Source: Gallaecimonas xiamenensis 3-C-1
Lineage (GTDB): Bacteria; Pseudomonadota; Gammaproteobacteria; Enterobacterales; Gallaecimonadaceae
DNA length: 64,000 bases
Assembly (NCBI RefSeq): GCF_000299915.1
Contig: NZ_AMRI01000009.1
Location: 1 to 64,000, forward strand
Direction: 5' to 3'
Shown: in pieces, positions 29,315 to 37,888 of the stretch
Numbering within the stretch: position 1 is the stretch's first letter
Layout: every line of letters begins with the position of its first letter
The notes under the pieces: generated by a model
Databases searched by the model: none
Told to the model about the DNA's origin: nothing
The model's input: only the letters and a program-made list of their open reading frames with translations
Made by a program: the position numbers and the translations under genes

Positions 29315-29785
29315 ATGCAATCCCATCGCCGCCTCGCCGTGGCCATGGCCCTGCTGCTGCCCCTGACATTGGGGGCCGGCGAAATGATGCAGGGCCATAT
29401 CATGGCCAATGCCGACGGCCTTAACTGGGCCCCGGGACCGGGCTCTTTGCCAGCCGGATCGCAAGTGGCCGTACTGGAAGGTAACCCCGGCGCTGCCGGC
29501 CCCTTCACCCTGCGCCTGCGTTTCCCCGCCAACTACCAGATCAAACCCCACTGGCACCCGACCGTGGAGCATGTGTCGGTGCTGACCGGCACCCTCTACA
29601 TGGGCCTGGGGGAAACCTATGACGAAGACAAGGCCAAGGCCCTGACCCCAGGTGGCTTTGCCGCCATGGACATGGGCACTCGCCACTACGCCTTCACCAA
29701 GGACGAAGGCACGGTGATCCAGCTGCACGGCATGGGTCCCTGGGGCATTACCTACGTCAACCCCAAGGACGATCCGCGCCAATAA
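29315..29785 (+). CDS. Exported cupin-domain protein
   Basis: 156 residues. A cleavable signal peptide (MALLLPLTLGAGEMMQ region) precedes a small cupin barrel: PHWHPTVEHVSVLTGTLYMG carries the metal-binding His residues, followed by GGFAAMDMGTRHYAF. Similar small exported cupins are widespread and uncharacterised; some have dioxygenase or isomerase activity. AAAGGAGG is six bases before ATG 29315. Single-gene unit ended by the hairpin at 29784. Confidence 0.84.
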   Translation: MQSHRRLAVAMALLLPLTLGAGEMMQGHIMANADGLNWAPGPGSLPAGSQVAVLEGNPGAAGPFTLRLRFPANYQIKPHWHPTVEHVSVLTGTLYMGLGETYDEDKAKALTPGGFAAMDMGTRHYAFTKDEGTVIQLHGMGPWGITYVNPKDDPRQ

Positions 29786-29810
29786 AAAAAGGCGCCCAAG
29801 GGCGCCTTTT
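29784..29810. terminator. Bidirectional terminator, cupin gene (+) and AhpD-like gene (-)
   Basis: GGCGCC (29791-29796) and GGCGCC (29801-29806) with a CAAG loop; A7 before and T4 after, so it can end transcription from both sides. Confidence 0.88.
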
Positions 29811-29814
29811 CAAC

Positions 29815-30279
29815 TCAGCCGGCCGGCTGGTAACTGCCCGGCAGCGGCGCAAAGCTGACCCCGATGCGGTTCCAGGCGTTGATGGTGGCGATGGCCACCG
29901 TCAGGTCCACCAGTTGCTTGTCGCTAAAGTGGCTGCGCACCGCTTCAAACTGATGGTCCTCGATACCCTGCTGGGTGAGCAGGGTATTGGCCTCGGCCCA
30001 GGCCAGGGCTGCCCTTTCCCTTGGGGTGAAAAAGGGGGTCTCGCGCCAGGCGGTCAGGGCGTACAGGCGCTGCTCGGTTTCTCCCAGGGCGCGGGCGTCC
30101 TTGGTGTGCATGTCCAGGCAATAGGCGCACTGGTTGAGCTGTGACACCCGCACCTTGACCAGTTCCAGCAGGGATTTCTCGACGCCGTCTTGGTCTTTGG
30201 CCTGGGTATCAAGGTACTGCTCAAGGCCCATCATGGCTTTCACAGCGCCGGGGGCCAGGGTGTAGTAGGGCAAACGCAT
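29815..30279 (-). CDS. AhpD-like/carboxymuconolactone decarboxylase-family protein
   Basis: 154 residues. The redox motif NQCAYCLDMHTKDA (CxxC with a following His) is that of the AhpD-like peroxidase subgroup, so it probably reduces peroxides with a thiol donor rather than decarboxylating. The overall form (GLEQYLDTQAK at the start, WNRIGVSFAPLPG at the end) matches the YnfJ/YurZ-like single-domain members. Transcribed divergently from an AraC-type regulator with 121 bp between starts, a common regulator-target layout. Confidence 0.88.
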   Translation of the reverse strand: MRLPYYTLAPGAVKAMMGLEQYLDTQAKDQDGVEKSLLELVKVRVSQLNQCAYCLDMHTKDARALGETEQRLYALTAWRETPFFTPRERAALAWAEANTLLTQQGIEDHQFEAVRSHFSDKQLVDLTVAIATINAWNRIGVSFAPLPGSYQPAG

Positions 30280-30400
30280 GGCTAATCTCCTTTCAAGGTG
30301 GTGTCGCTACTCTAGGCGCCGGCGCCGGCCCGGTATTGTAGATTTCCGACATGCCGCTTTGGCGCTAGACTGGCTGCAAAGTCCCTGGGGTTTTGTCCCT

Positions 30401-31210
30401 ATGCCCAGCACCCTCAACACAGCGCCGGCCCTGGCCGGCTACCAGCAACAGGCCCCAAGCCCGGTCCTGGCCCCTTTTGTGCAATGTTACTGGTGGCTGG
30501 CGTTGAACGGCCCGGCGCCCGACCTCCAGTTTCTGCACCCGGACGGCGGCAGCGGTCTGATTTTCCATTTTGCCGGGGCCTTGGCCCTGGCCGGCCAAGA
30601 ACGTGGGCAGGGGGCCATCGTCTCTGGCCCCACCCTCACCAGCACCGCCATGGCCATGGGAACTCAAAGCCGCTTGATGGGGGTACGTTTTCACCCGGGT
30701 ATGGGCTATCCCTTTCTTCGTTTGCCGCTGGCGGAGTTGGCTGGGACCTGGGGGCAGGAACTGCCGCAACTGGCCCTGGCCGAGCTGGCAGAGCGCCTGG
30801 CCCAGGCACCAAGCCAGGCCGCCCAGAAAGCCCTGGTCGAAGAGGTACTGCTTGGCTGCCTGGCCAAGGCCGATTGGACACCGGGCCCTGCCCATCAGGT
30901 GTTGGGGGCTATCACCAAGGAAAAGGGCCGAGGACCGCTGGCACCGCTGCTGGCCCAAGCCAACCTTAGCCAGCGCCAATTGGAGCGGCAGTTCAAAAGT
31001 TGGGTGGGGCTGAGCCCCAAGCAGTTTAGCCGGATCCAACGGGTGGCCCTGGCCCGCCACCGCCTCAAGGCAGGGGGAGACGGGGTGATTTTGGATACCG
31101 CCTTTGAAGCCGGGTACTTTGACCAGGCCCACTTTACCCATGACTTCAAGGCGGTGCTGGGAATAACCCCAGGCCAATATCTGAAAAAACACCAAGGGGG
31201 CAAGGGTTGA
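30401..31210 (+). CDS. AraC-family transcriptional regulator
   Basis: 269 residues. An N-terminal DUF6597-like sensor domain (VQCYWWLAL, LQFLHPDGGSGLIFHFAG) is followed by the AraC HTH at the C-terminus (LSQRQLERQFKSWVGLSPKQ and YFDQAHFTHDFKAVLGITPG). Start ATG 30401 gives the normal family N-terminus; a longer frame from 30278 adds a basic leader without similarity and crosses the divergent promoter. It likely controls the AhpD-like gene on the other strand (inference from orientation). Confidence 0.88.
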   Translation: MPSTLNTAPALAGYQQQAPSPVLAPFVQCYWWLALNGPAPDLQFLHPDGGSGLIFHFAGALALAGQERGQGAIVSGPTLTSTAMAMGTQSRLMGVRFHPGMGYPFLRLPLAELAGTWGQELPQLALAELAERLAQAPSQAAQKALVEEVLLGCLAKADWTPGPAHQVLGAITKEKGRGPLAPLLAQANLSQRQLERQFKSWVGLSPKQFSRIQRVALARHRLKAGGDGVILDTAFEAGYFDQAHFTHDFKAVLGITPGQYLKKHQGGKG

Positions 31211-31235
31211 GACAGGGCGACTGAGCCTTTGTGGG

Positions 31236-31265
31236 AAAAAAACCGCGCCGAGGCGCGGTTTTTTT
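31236..31265. terminator. Bidirectional terminator after the AraC gene
   Basis: CCGCGC pairs with GCGCGG around CGAG (31243-31258), flanked by A7 on the left and T7 on the right. Also ends the minus-strand gene stopping at 31275. Confidence 0.9.
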
Positions 31266-31274
31266 GTGCTGGGG

Positions 31275-32003
31275 TTACTTGCCCTGCTGGGCGTCGTAAA
31301 GGGCGGACAGGGACTGGAGGCTGATGGTGGCGCTTTGGGAGTTTTGCACGCTGTCGGCATTGATCCACACGAACTGGCGGCCGTTGCCTTGCAGCGACCA
31401 GCTGTAGATCTGGTTGGGCACCGCGTTGATGGTCACATACTGCTGGGCGTTGCCGGCATAGGTCACCAACTCGGTGGGGTTAGAGGTGGTATTGACGATG
31501 TTCACCTGGGCCCGTTGTTCCTCGAACTGCACTGTGATGAACTGGTTGATGTCGCTGGTCAGGGTCATCTGGTACCAATGGGAGGCCGGCACATTATAGA
31601 AGCGGGTGAAGGCCCTGAAGGGCACGGGTTCGCCATTGGGAGCCAGGTTTATGTTGTTGATGCCGGGGGACTCCATGGGCATTTTGACGCTGCCGATAAA
31701 GGTCTGCACCGAGGCACCCGGCTGGCCCTGGGTCACGGCGGCGGACACGGTATTGGTCTGGTCGCCGTTGACGAAACACAAGGAGGCCAGGCCCTGCTTG
31801 CCGGTGGTGCCCGGCACCAAGACCTGGACCGGCGGCTGGGAGTTGGACCAGACCACTGTGACCACGGTGTCGGCGTCGTTTTGGGCGGCATTATAGAAGA
31901 ACAGGCAGTAGAGCTGGCCAGGGTTGAGGTTGCCGGTGCAGGTGGCGGTCATGCCCTGTTCCAGGGTCAGCAGTTGGCCGTTGTTCCAATTCACGTTACT
32001 CAT
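31275..32003 (-). CDS. Unknown beta-rich protein without signal peptide
   Basis: 242 residues; family not recognised. No signal or membrane segment. The sequence is rich in Asn, Gln, Thr and Val with regular strand-like stretches (QLYCLFFYNAAQNDADTVV, HWYQMTLTSDINQFITVQF, IYSWSLQGNGRQFVWINAD), suggesting a beta-sandwich or lectin-like fold. Start ATG 32003 is favoured by AGAGGA six bases upstream; the ATG at 32009 is too close to it. Single gene, with 256 bp to the next gene start. Confidence 0.75.
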   Translation of the reverse strand: MSNVNWNNGQLLTLEQGMTATCTGNLNPGQLYCLFFYNAAQNDADTVVTVVWSNSQPPVQVLVPGTTGKQGLASLCFVNGDQTNTVSAAVTQGQPGASVQTFIGSVKMPMESPGINNINLAPNGEPVPFRAFTRFYNVPASHWYQMTLTSDINQFITVQFEEQRAQVNIVNTTSNPTELVTYAGNAQQYVTINAVPNQIYSWSLQGNGRQFVWINADSVQNSQSATISLQSLSALYDAQQGK

Positions 32004-32262
32004 GATCATTCCTCTTGAAGTGGGCTCCATTGCTGCCATGGGGCCGGGCAGCCTTGGCAAGTATGAGAAGCCTCCAGGGGACACAGCCGCATCAGGTCGG
32101 TATCAGCTCGGTGTCAGGGTTGTCACGCCCCTGCCATAAGATGACCTAACACTTTGATCAGTAAAGGGTGGCAACAAAAGCGTACTGGTCTGCCAGGGTT
32201 GCTGTTGGCCTCCTTGGCAGGGTAAGGCACTAGACTTGGGGGGCCATCAAGGAGGACAGGCC

Positions 32263-32490
32263 ATGAAAGGAACCCAGAGACTGGACGCTGCCAGGCTCAA
32301 AGCCCTGCGTGACGCCAAATGCATAAGCCAGGAAGATCTCAGCCATGCCTGCCAGGCCAAGCACCTGCGCTTGTCCCTGGCTACCATCAAGCGCGCCGAG
32401 GCGGGCCGACCGGTCAGCTATCGCACCATCCGCGAGTTTTCCGCCTTTTATGCCGTACCTTTGAGTGTACTGACCGGTAAAAGCCGATAA
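32263..32490 (+). CDS. Small XRE-type HTH protein
   Basis: 75 residues, consisting only of a Cro/CI-type helix-turn-helix: LKALRDAKCISQEDLSHAC, LSLATIKRAEAGRPVSYRTI and FYAVPLSVLTGKS. DNA-binding regulator of unknown target, cytoplasmic. Start ATG 32263 has GGAGGA seven bases upstream; the longer frame from 32236 lacks one. No effector domain is present, and no partner gene overlaps it. It lies between the unknown beta-rich gene and a convergent SDR gene. Confidence 0.78.
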   Translation: MKGTQRLDAARLKALRDAKCISQEDLSHACQAKHLRLSLATIKRAEAGRPVSYRTIREFSAFYAVPLSVLTGKSR

Positions 32491-32515
32491 AAAAGGGCCC
32501 CAAGGCCCTTTTTTT
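32491..32515. terminator. Bidirectional terminator between XRE and SDR genes
   Basis: AAGGGCC (32493-32499) pairs with GGCCCTT (32504-32510) over CCAA, followed by T7; the A-run on the left serves the convergent SDR gene ending at 32514. Confidence 0.88.
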
Positions 32516-33275
32516 ACAGGAACATGCCGCCGGAGGCTTCAATGCGCTGGCCATTAACCCAGCTGCCGGCGTCCGACAACAGCATCGCTACCACCTTGCC
32601 GATATCGTCCGGTTGGCCGGCCCGGCCAAGGGCGGTGACACTGGCCACCATGGTGTTCAGGGCCTGATTGTCCCGAACGGCGCCGCCACCAAAGTCGGTT
32701 TCTATGGCGCCGGGAGCCAGCACATTAACCCGGATCTGCCGCTCGCCCAGTTCCTTGGCCCAGTAACGGGTCAGCACTTCCACTGCGCCTTTCATGGCGG
32801 CGTAGAGGCCGTAACCGGGCAGGGAGAAACGGGCCAGGCCGCTGGAAAAGTTGAGGATGCGGCCGCCGTCCTTGAGCAAGGGCAACAGCTTCTGAGTCAG
32901 GAAGAAGACCCCTTTAAAGTGCACCTGCATCAGTTGATCGAACTGGGCTTCGGTACCTTCGACCAGGGAAGCATGGATACCGATGCCGGCGTTGTTAACC
33001 AGGTAGTCAAACTGCTGGCGGCCAAAATGACTGTCCAATTCCTGGCGCAGGCGCTGGGCAAAATCATCAAAGCCGGCCACATTGCCGCAGTCCAGTTGCA
33101 GTGCCAGGGCCCGGCCGCCACCCTGGCGGATTTGGGCTACTACTTCGTCGGCGGCGCCGGCCTGGCTGTGGTAAGTGATAATGACGTCGACGCCTTGCTC
33201 GGCAAGGGCCAGGGCGGCGTTGCGGCCAAGGCCTCGGCTGCCACCGGTGATAAGGGCTATGGGGTTGCTGGTCAT
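32514..33275 (-). CDS. SDR-family oxidoreductase
   Basis: 253-residue NAD(P)-dependent short-chain dehydrogenase/reductase. The cofactor motif is ITGGSRGLGRNAAL, NNAG appears in DYLVNNAGIGIHAS, and the catalytic Ser/Tyr/Lys are in LNFSSGLARFSLPGYGLYAA followed by MKGA. Substrate unknown. ATG 33275 gives the normal start; a longer frame from 33323 has no conserved leader. Transcribed divergently from a LysR gene with 106 bp between starts, so probably under its control. Confidence 0.92.
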   Translation of the reverse strand: MTSNPIALITGGSRGLGRNAALALAEQGVDVIITYHSQAGAADEVVAQIRQGGGRALALQLDCGNVAGFDDFAQRLRQELDSHFGRQQFDYLVNNAGIGIHASLVEGTEAQFDQLMQVHFKGVFFLTQKLLPLLKDGGRILNFSSGLARFSLPGYGLYAAMKGAVEVLTRYWAKELGERQIRVNVLAPGAIETDFGGGAVRDNQALNTMVASVTALGRAGQPDDIGKVVAMLLSDAGSWVNGQRIEASGGMFL

Positions 33276-33381
33276 GGTTTGTCCTTGGATTGAGGATTGA
33301 CAAGGACAGGCTATTACTTGCATTGATTGGGATAAATAAAGGCATACTGCAAGGCGTGTTTACTCAGAGTGGACAATCCCC

Positions 33382-34278
33382 ATGCAGGACCGCCTCCAGG
33401 CCATGCAGATCTTCACCCGGGTGGCAGAGCTGGCCAGTTTCACCTTGGCTGCTGCCGATCTGGGTCTGTCAAAAACCCATGTGTCCAATAGGGTAGGGCA
33501 GCTGGAAACCCACTTGGGTACCCGGCTGCTTCAGCGCACCACCCGCCGGGTGACCCTGACCCAGGACGGCCAGCTCTATTACCAGCGTTGCCTGTGGATG
33601 CTCGACGAGATGCAGGAGCTGGACAACCTCTTTCAGGATGAAGGCCAGGGCTTGGCAGGCAAGCTACGCATCGACATGCCCACCGGCCTTGCCAAGAACC
33701 TGGTGCTGCCCAAGCTGGGCCAGTTTCTGGACAGCCACCCCAGGCTCGAGATGGAAATATCCTGCTCGGACCGGCGGGTGGATCTGGTGGCCGAAGGCCT
33801 GGATGCGGTGCTGCGGGTCGGTGCCCAGCCCGATCAGGGGGTCATCGCCCGCCACCTGGCGGATATGCCCATGGTCAGTTGCGCCAGCCCATCCTACTTG
33901 GACCGTTACGGACGCCCGCAAAGCCTGGCCGATCTCAACGGGCACCAACTGGTCCACTACACCCAGGTGTTGGGAGACAGCCAGGGGGCTTTTGAATACC
34001 TGCAAGACGCAGAGCCGCGCCAATTGGCCATGCCGGCCCGGTTGACGGTCAACCAGACCGAAGCCTACAGCCAGGCCTGCCTGGCCGGCCTTGGCATCAT
34101 CCAGGTGCCCGAGCATGGCGTGCGCCAATGGCTGGCGTCAGGGCAGTTGGAGCAGGTGCTGCCGCAGCTGGCCATTGCCCCCATGCCCCTGTGGCTGCTC
34201 TATCCCCACCGCCGGCACCTATCCAAGCGCCTTGGCGCCTTTAGCCGTTGGCTTGAGGGCCTGCTGGCCGGGGCTTAG
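33382..34278 (+). CDS. LysR-family transcriptional regulator
   Basis: 298 residues with N-terminal winged HTH (FTRVAELASFTLAAADLGLS, RLLQRTTRRVTLTQDG) and a periplasmic-binding-like effector domain (GKLRIDMPTGLAKNLVLPKL, CSDRRVDLVAEGLDAVLR). It belongs to the same subgroup as the LysR gene at 19035. Divergent from the SDR gene, its likely target. The 3' end overlaps the convergent EAL gene by four bases. Confidence 0.93.
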   Translation: MQDRLQAMQIFTRVAELASFTLAAADLGLSKTHVSNRVGQLETHLGTRLLQRTTRRVTLTQDGQLYYQRCLWMLDEMQELDNLFQDEGQGLAGKLRIDMPTGLAKNLVLPKLGQFLDSHPRLEMEISCSDRRVDLVAEGLDAVLRVGAQPDQGVIARHLADMPMVSCASPSYLDRYGRPQSLADLNGHQLVHYTQVLGDSQGAFEYLQDAEPRQLAMPARLTVNQTEAYSQACLAGLGIIQVPEHGVRQWLASGQLEQVLPQLAIAPMPLWLLYPHRRHLSKRLGAFSRWLEGLLAGA

Positions 34279-37200
34279 CCGGCTTTACGCTGGCCAAGTG
34301 CCTGGATCAGCACTCCCAGTTGCGCCGACACCTGATCGCGAGCATCCAGCAAGGCCTGGCGGGCCTGGGAACTAGGGGCGGCCAGCAAGGTGGCGGCCAC
34401 CTGATGGCTGTGTTCATGAAGGGCTTCCAGGGCCAAAAAAGCGTCTAAGTGGCCGTAACGGGCCATGCCGGCGGTGTGGTACCACTGGCCGAAGTTGCAG
34501 TGGCGGCCATTGAGTTCCAGCGTGGCTTTGGCAGCAGGGGCTTCCAGGCTGGCCAGCACCATCTCTACCCAGTGGCGGTGGGCATTGGCCGCTGCCAGCA
34601 GGGCCAGTTCCGGGTGGTAAGGCGGCAGCTTTGGAGCCAGCCAGCGGGGTTGACGCTGCCACTGGGCCAGCCAGGCTTCGAACTGGTCGACGGGCTGGGG
34701 TCTGGCCACCCCGTAGCCCTGCACATGGTGGCAGCCCAGCTGTAACAAGGCCCTGGCGTGATTCTGGGTTTCCACCCCCTCGGCGATCACTTCCCGGTTA
34801 AAGGCCCTGGCCATCTGAATAACGTTTTCGACGATGGACAGATCGTTAGGATCGCTGAGCATGTCCCGCACGAAGCTCTGGTCGATTTTCATACGGTCCA
34901 CCGGCAGCCGCCGCAGGTAGGTCAGGGACGCATAACCGGTACCGAAATCGTCAAGGGCCGTTCTGACCCCAAGGCGCCGGCACTGAGTGAGTGTGCGGGC
35001 GGCCAGATTGAGGTCGGTCAGGGCCGCCGTTTCGACGATCTCCAGTTCCAAGAAACGCGGATCTATCTGTGGGTGGGCGGCCAGCAAGGTGCCCAGGGTG
35101 TCGGCAAAATCTGGCTGCAACAGGTGCATGGCACTGATGTTGACGCTGAGGTTCAGCTCAAGACCGGCCGACTGCCAGCGGCCCAGTTGCGCTAGGGCCT
35201 GGTCCAGTACCCATTGCCCCAAAGGCACGTCAAGGCGGCTGCCCAGAAGGTGGCCGAGGAAATCACCCGGTGCCAGCAGCCCTTGGCTGGGATGCTGCCA
35301 GCGCAGCAGGGCCTCGGCCCCTTCCACCTTGCCTGTGCTCAAGTCCAGCTTTGGCTGGTAATAGAGCCGCAGCTGATCTTCGGCCAGAGCCTGTTCCAGG
35401 CGGTTGAGCCAGCTCTGGTAACCGCTTTGCTGGCGGTCCCGTTCCAAATCGAACCTGTGAAAGCGGTTTTTACCCGCCTGTTTGGCCCGGTACATGGCCT
35501 GGTCGGCGTGGCGCAGCAACAGGTCGGCATCGCCGCTGTCATCCGGGTAGCAGGTCACCCCTATGCTGGCCGACACCTGCAACCGGGTGCCTTCCATCTG
35601 TACCGGTTCGTTGATTACCTTGAGAAGCCGGTTCAGGGACTCTTCCACCAGGCCCGGGTGCAGCACATCTGCCAGCAGCACCACAAACTCGTCACCGCCG
35701 ATACGGGCCACCACGTCCTGTTGGCGAAGGGCACCTTTGAGCCGTTTGGCCATGGCCACCAGGAACTGGTCGCCGGCCTGGTGGCCATAGGTGTCGTTGA
35801 TGGGCTTGAAGCCGTCCAGGTCGATAAAGGCCACCGCCAGGCCCTGGTGGTATCGGTCGCACTGGCCCAGGCGCTGGGCCAGCAGATCGTTGAGGCGACG
35901 GCGGTTGGGCAGGCCGGTAAGGGGGTCGAAGTGGGCTATCTGATCCAGCTCCCGCTCATGGGCCTTGAGCTGGCTGATATCGGAAAAGACCCCTATGTAG
36001 CGTTGGATGGCACCCTGGCTGTTGCGCACCACGGAGATGGCCAGGATCTCGGCATAGACTTCCCCGGATTTGCGCCTGTTCCAGATCTCGCCGCGCCAGG
36101 CGTCCTGGCTTGCCAGTTGCTGCCACATGGCCTGGTAGAAACCCTGGGGTTGGCGCCCTGAAGCCAGCAGGTTGGGGGAGCGGCCTATGACTTCCTCGGC
36201 GCTGTAGCCGGTGATGCGGCAAAAGGCGGGATTGACCTCGATGATGCGGTTGTCTGCATCGGTGACCATGATGCCTTCGTAACTGTTGGCAAAGACGCTG
36301 GCAGCCAGGCGCAGCTGGTCGTCCACCGCTTTGCGCTCGGTGATGTCCACGAAGGTACAGACCACGGCGTCCGGGCGGCCGTCGGCCCCCTGGCCCACAG
36401 GTTCGGAGTTGATGGACAGCCAACGCAGGCCTTGTGGGCTGGGCAGGCCCATCACCACGTTATGATGGGGCTGGCCGCTGGCCAGGGTCAGCATGGCCGG
36501 GTGACGCTCGCCGGGGAAGGGCTGGCCGTCTTCGTCCAGGGCCTGCCAAGGGTCTTGGGAGGTCTTGCCGTGCAACTGGTGTTCGGCCAGGCCCAGCATG
36601 CGCCTGGCTGCCTGGTTGGAAGCGACTATCTGCCCTTGGCGGTTCTGCATCACCACCCCTTCGCTCAGGGCGGCCACCAGAGAGTGGTAGCGCTCCTTGC
36701 TGGCCAGCAGGGCCTGCTCGGCCTGGCGGCGCTGGCTGATGTCCTGGGCCACTCCCAGGTAGCCGGTAAGCTGGCCCTTGGGGTCGCGCATGGTGGTCAC
36801 CACCAAAGACACCGTCAGGCGACTGCCGTCCTTACGAATGTATGTCCATTCCTGGGTGGCGCTACCCAGGCGTTCGGCCTCTTCCACAAAGACCCGAAAG
36901 CCTTCTACCGGCTGGCCGAAACGGGCGCTGAGGCTTGCCGACAGGGCTGCCATTTCCTCCGGCAGGTGCAAAAAGACCGGGCTGGTTTTGCCTTCCAGCT
37001 CGGCGGCGCTGTAGCCGAGCATCTTCTCGGCGCCCTTGTTGAAACGGGTGATGACGCCTTTGGGGTCGGTGGCGATGATGGAAAATTCCGAGGCGGCGTC
37101 CAAGACGTTGCCCAGCAGGTGTGCCAGGTGGCTTTTTTCCTGTTGCAGGCTACGCCAGCGGCGGATCCCCACCACCAGGGCGCCGATCACGAGGGCCTGG

Positions 37201-37772
37201 ATCACCAAGGCCCCCAGCAGGAAGGCCAATTGGCGGCGCTGGCCGTCTTTGAGTTCGCGCACCTGCAGGTCCACCATCTGTTCCAGGCGCTGGCGGTAAT
37301 GGGCCTCGGCACTGCCGTCCAGTTGGTTGGGGTTGGCGTCATGAACCAGGGACAGCAGCAACTGCCTGCCGTTGAAGCTAAAGGGCCGGCTGAACACCTC
37401 AACGTTGCGCAGCTCACCGTTTTTCAAACGATGGCGGAACAGGAAGAAGTTCCGGCCCTGGCTTGCCGCCAGGCGCCGCTCTTCGGCCACCTGGGCCTGG
37501 CTGAGGGTATTGAGGCTATCGACATTGGCCCCCACCAGTTCCTTGGCACTGAAGCCGTAAAAGGCCAGGGCCGCCGGATTGGCTGCGGCGATACGGCCGT
37601 TGGCCGGGTCCACCAGCAGGGCCGGCATGTCGATACCGTTGAACAGGGTCTGGAAGTCCGGGGCCAAGGCGTCTTTGGCCAGGGCAGGCAGTGGACCGCA
37701 CAGCAGGAAAATGGCCAAAGCCCTGGCCAGCCAATGTCGGCAGGTCGTCCCTGGGGCTTTTGTTACAGGCAA
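34275..37772 (-). CDS. PAS-GGDEF-EAL cyclic-di-GMP enzyme with C-terminal CZB domain
   Basis: 1165 residues. A signal-anchor or cleaved signal (about residues 12-32) and a PAS-like domain lead to a TM helix near residues 185-205 (QLAFLLGALVIQALVIGALV). Then come three PAS/PAC units, GGDEF intact at residues 692-696 with an upstream I-site RQQD, and EAL at 820-822 with the later motifs LDDFGTGYASL and EGVET intact. The last 130 residues carry a CZB zinc-binding pattern: RHCNFGQWY with His1091 and Cys1092, and LEALHEHSHQ. Most likely a phosphodiesterase with regulatory GGDEF. The start is TTG 37772, with a weak ribosome site; no ATG alternative preserves the leader. Confidence 0.9.
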   Translation of the reverse strand: MPVTKAPGTTCRHWLARALAIFLLCGPLPALAKDALAPDFQTLFNGIDMPALLVDPANGRIAAANPAALAFYGFSAKELVGANVDSLNTLSQAQVAEERRLAASQGRNFFLFRHRLKNGELRNVEVFSRPFSFNGRQLLLSLVHDANPNQLDGSAEAHYRQRLEQMVDLQVRELKDGQRRQLAFLLGALVIQALVIGALVVGIRRWRSLQQEKSHLAHLLGNVLDAASEFSIIATDPKGVITRFNKGAEKMLGYSAAELEGKTSPVFLHLPEEMAALSASLSARFGQPVEGFRVFVEEAERLGSATQEWTYIRKDGSRLTVSLVVTTMRDPKGQLTGYLGVAQDISQRRQAEQALLASKERYHSLVAALSEGVVMQNRQGQIVASNQAARRMLGLAEHQLHGKTSQDPWQALDEDGQPFPGERHPAMLTLASGQPHHNVVMGLPSPQGLRWLSINSEPVGQGADGRPDAVVCTFVDITERKAVDDQLRLAASVFANSYEGIMVTDADNRIIEVNPAFCRITGYSAEEVIGRSPNLLASGRQPQGFYQAMWQQLASQDAWRGEIWNRRKSGEVYAEILAISVVRNSQGAIQRYIGVFSDISQLKAHERELDQIAHFDPLTGLPNRRRLNDLLAQRLGQCDRYHQGLAVAFIDLDGFKPINDTYGHQAGDQFLVAMAKRLKGALRQQDVVARIGGDEFVVLLADVLHPGLVEESLNRLLKVINEPVQMEGTRLQVSASIGVTCYPDDSGDADLLLRHADQAMYRAKQAGKNRFHRFDLERDRQQSGYQSWLNRLEQALAEDQLRLYYQPKLDLSTGKVEGAEALLRWQHPSQGLLAPGDFLGHLLGSRLDVPLGQWVLDQALAQLGRWQSAGLELNLSVNISAMHLLQPDFADTLGTLLAAHPQIDPRFLELEIVETAALTDLNLAARTLTQCRRLGVRTALDDFGTGYASLTYLRRLPVDRMKIDQSFVRDMLSDPNDLSIVENVIQMARAFNREVIAEGVETQNHARALLQLGCHHVQGYGVARPQPVDQFEAWLAQWQRQPRWLAPKLPPYHPELALLAAANAHRHWVEMVLASLEAPAAKATLELNGRHCNFGQWYHTAGMARYGHLDAFLALEALHEHSHQVAATLLAAPSSQARQALLDARDQVSAQLGVLIQALGQRKAG

Positions 37773-37856
37773 GGTAACCCCGGCGGTGATTATCGGTAGC
37801 TTGACCAGCTTAACCCAGGGCAGGCCAGGGCACCTTGCGCGGGATCAATATTGTTA

Positions 37857-37887
37857 AAAAACAAAAGGCGGCCGGGGCCGCCTTTTA
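37857..37887 (-). terminator. Terminator of the PhnA-domain gene
   Basis: An 11-bp stem, AAAAGGCGGCC (37863-37873) with GGCCGCCTTTT (37876-37886); on the minus strand it is followed by T-rich sequence. Confidence 0.85.
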
Positions 37888-37888
37888 C

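Noticed and set aside
30310-30335. GC palindrome between the AhpD-like and AraC genes
   Set aside because: GGCGCCGGCGCC is self-complementary, but such strings are frequent in this GC-rich DNA and it lacks the AT-containing half-sites expected for an AraC operator.
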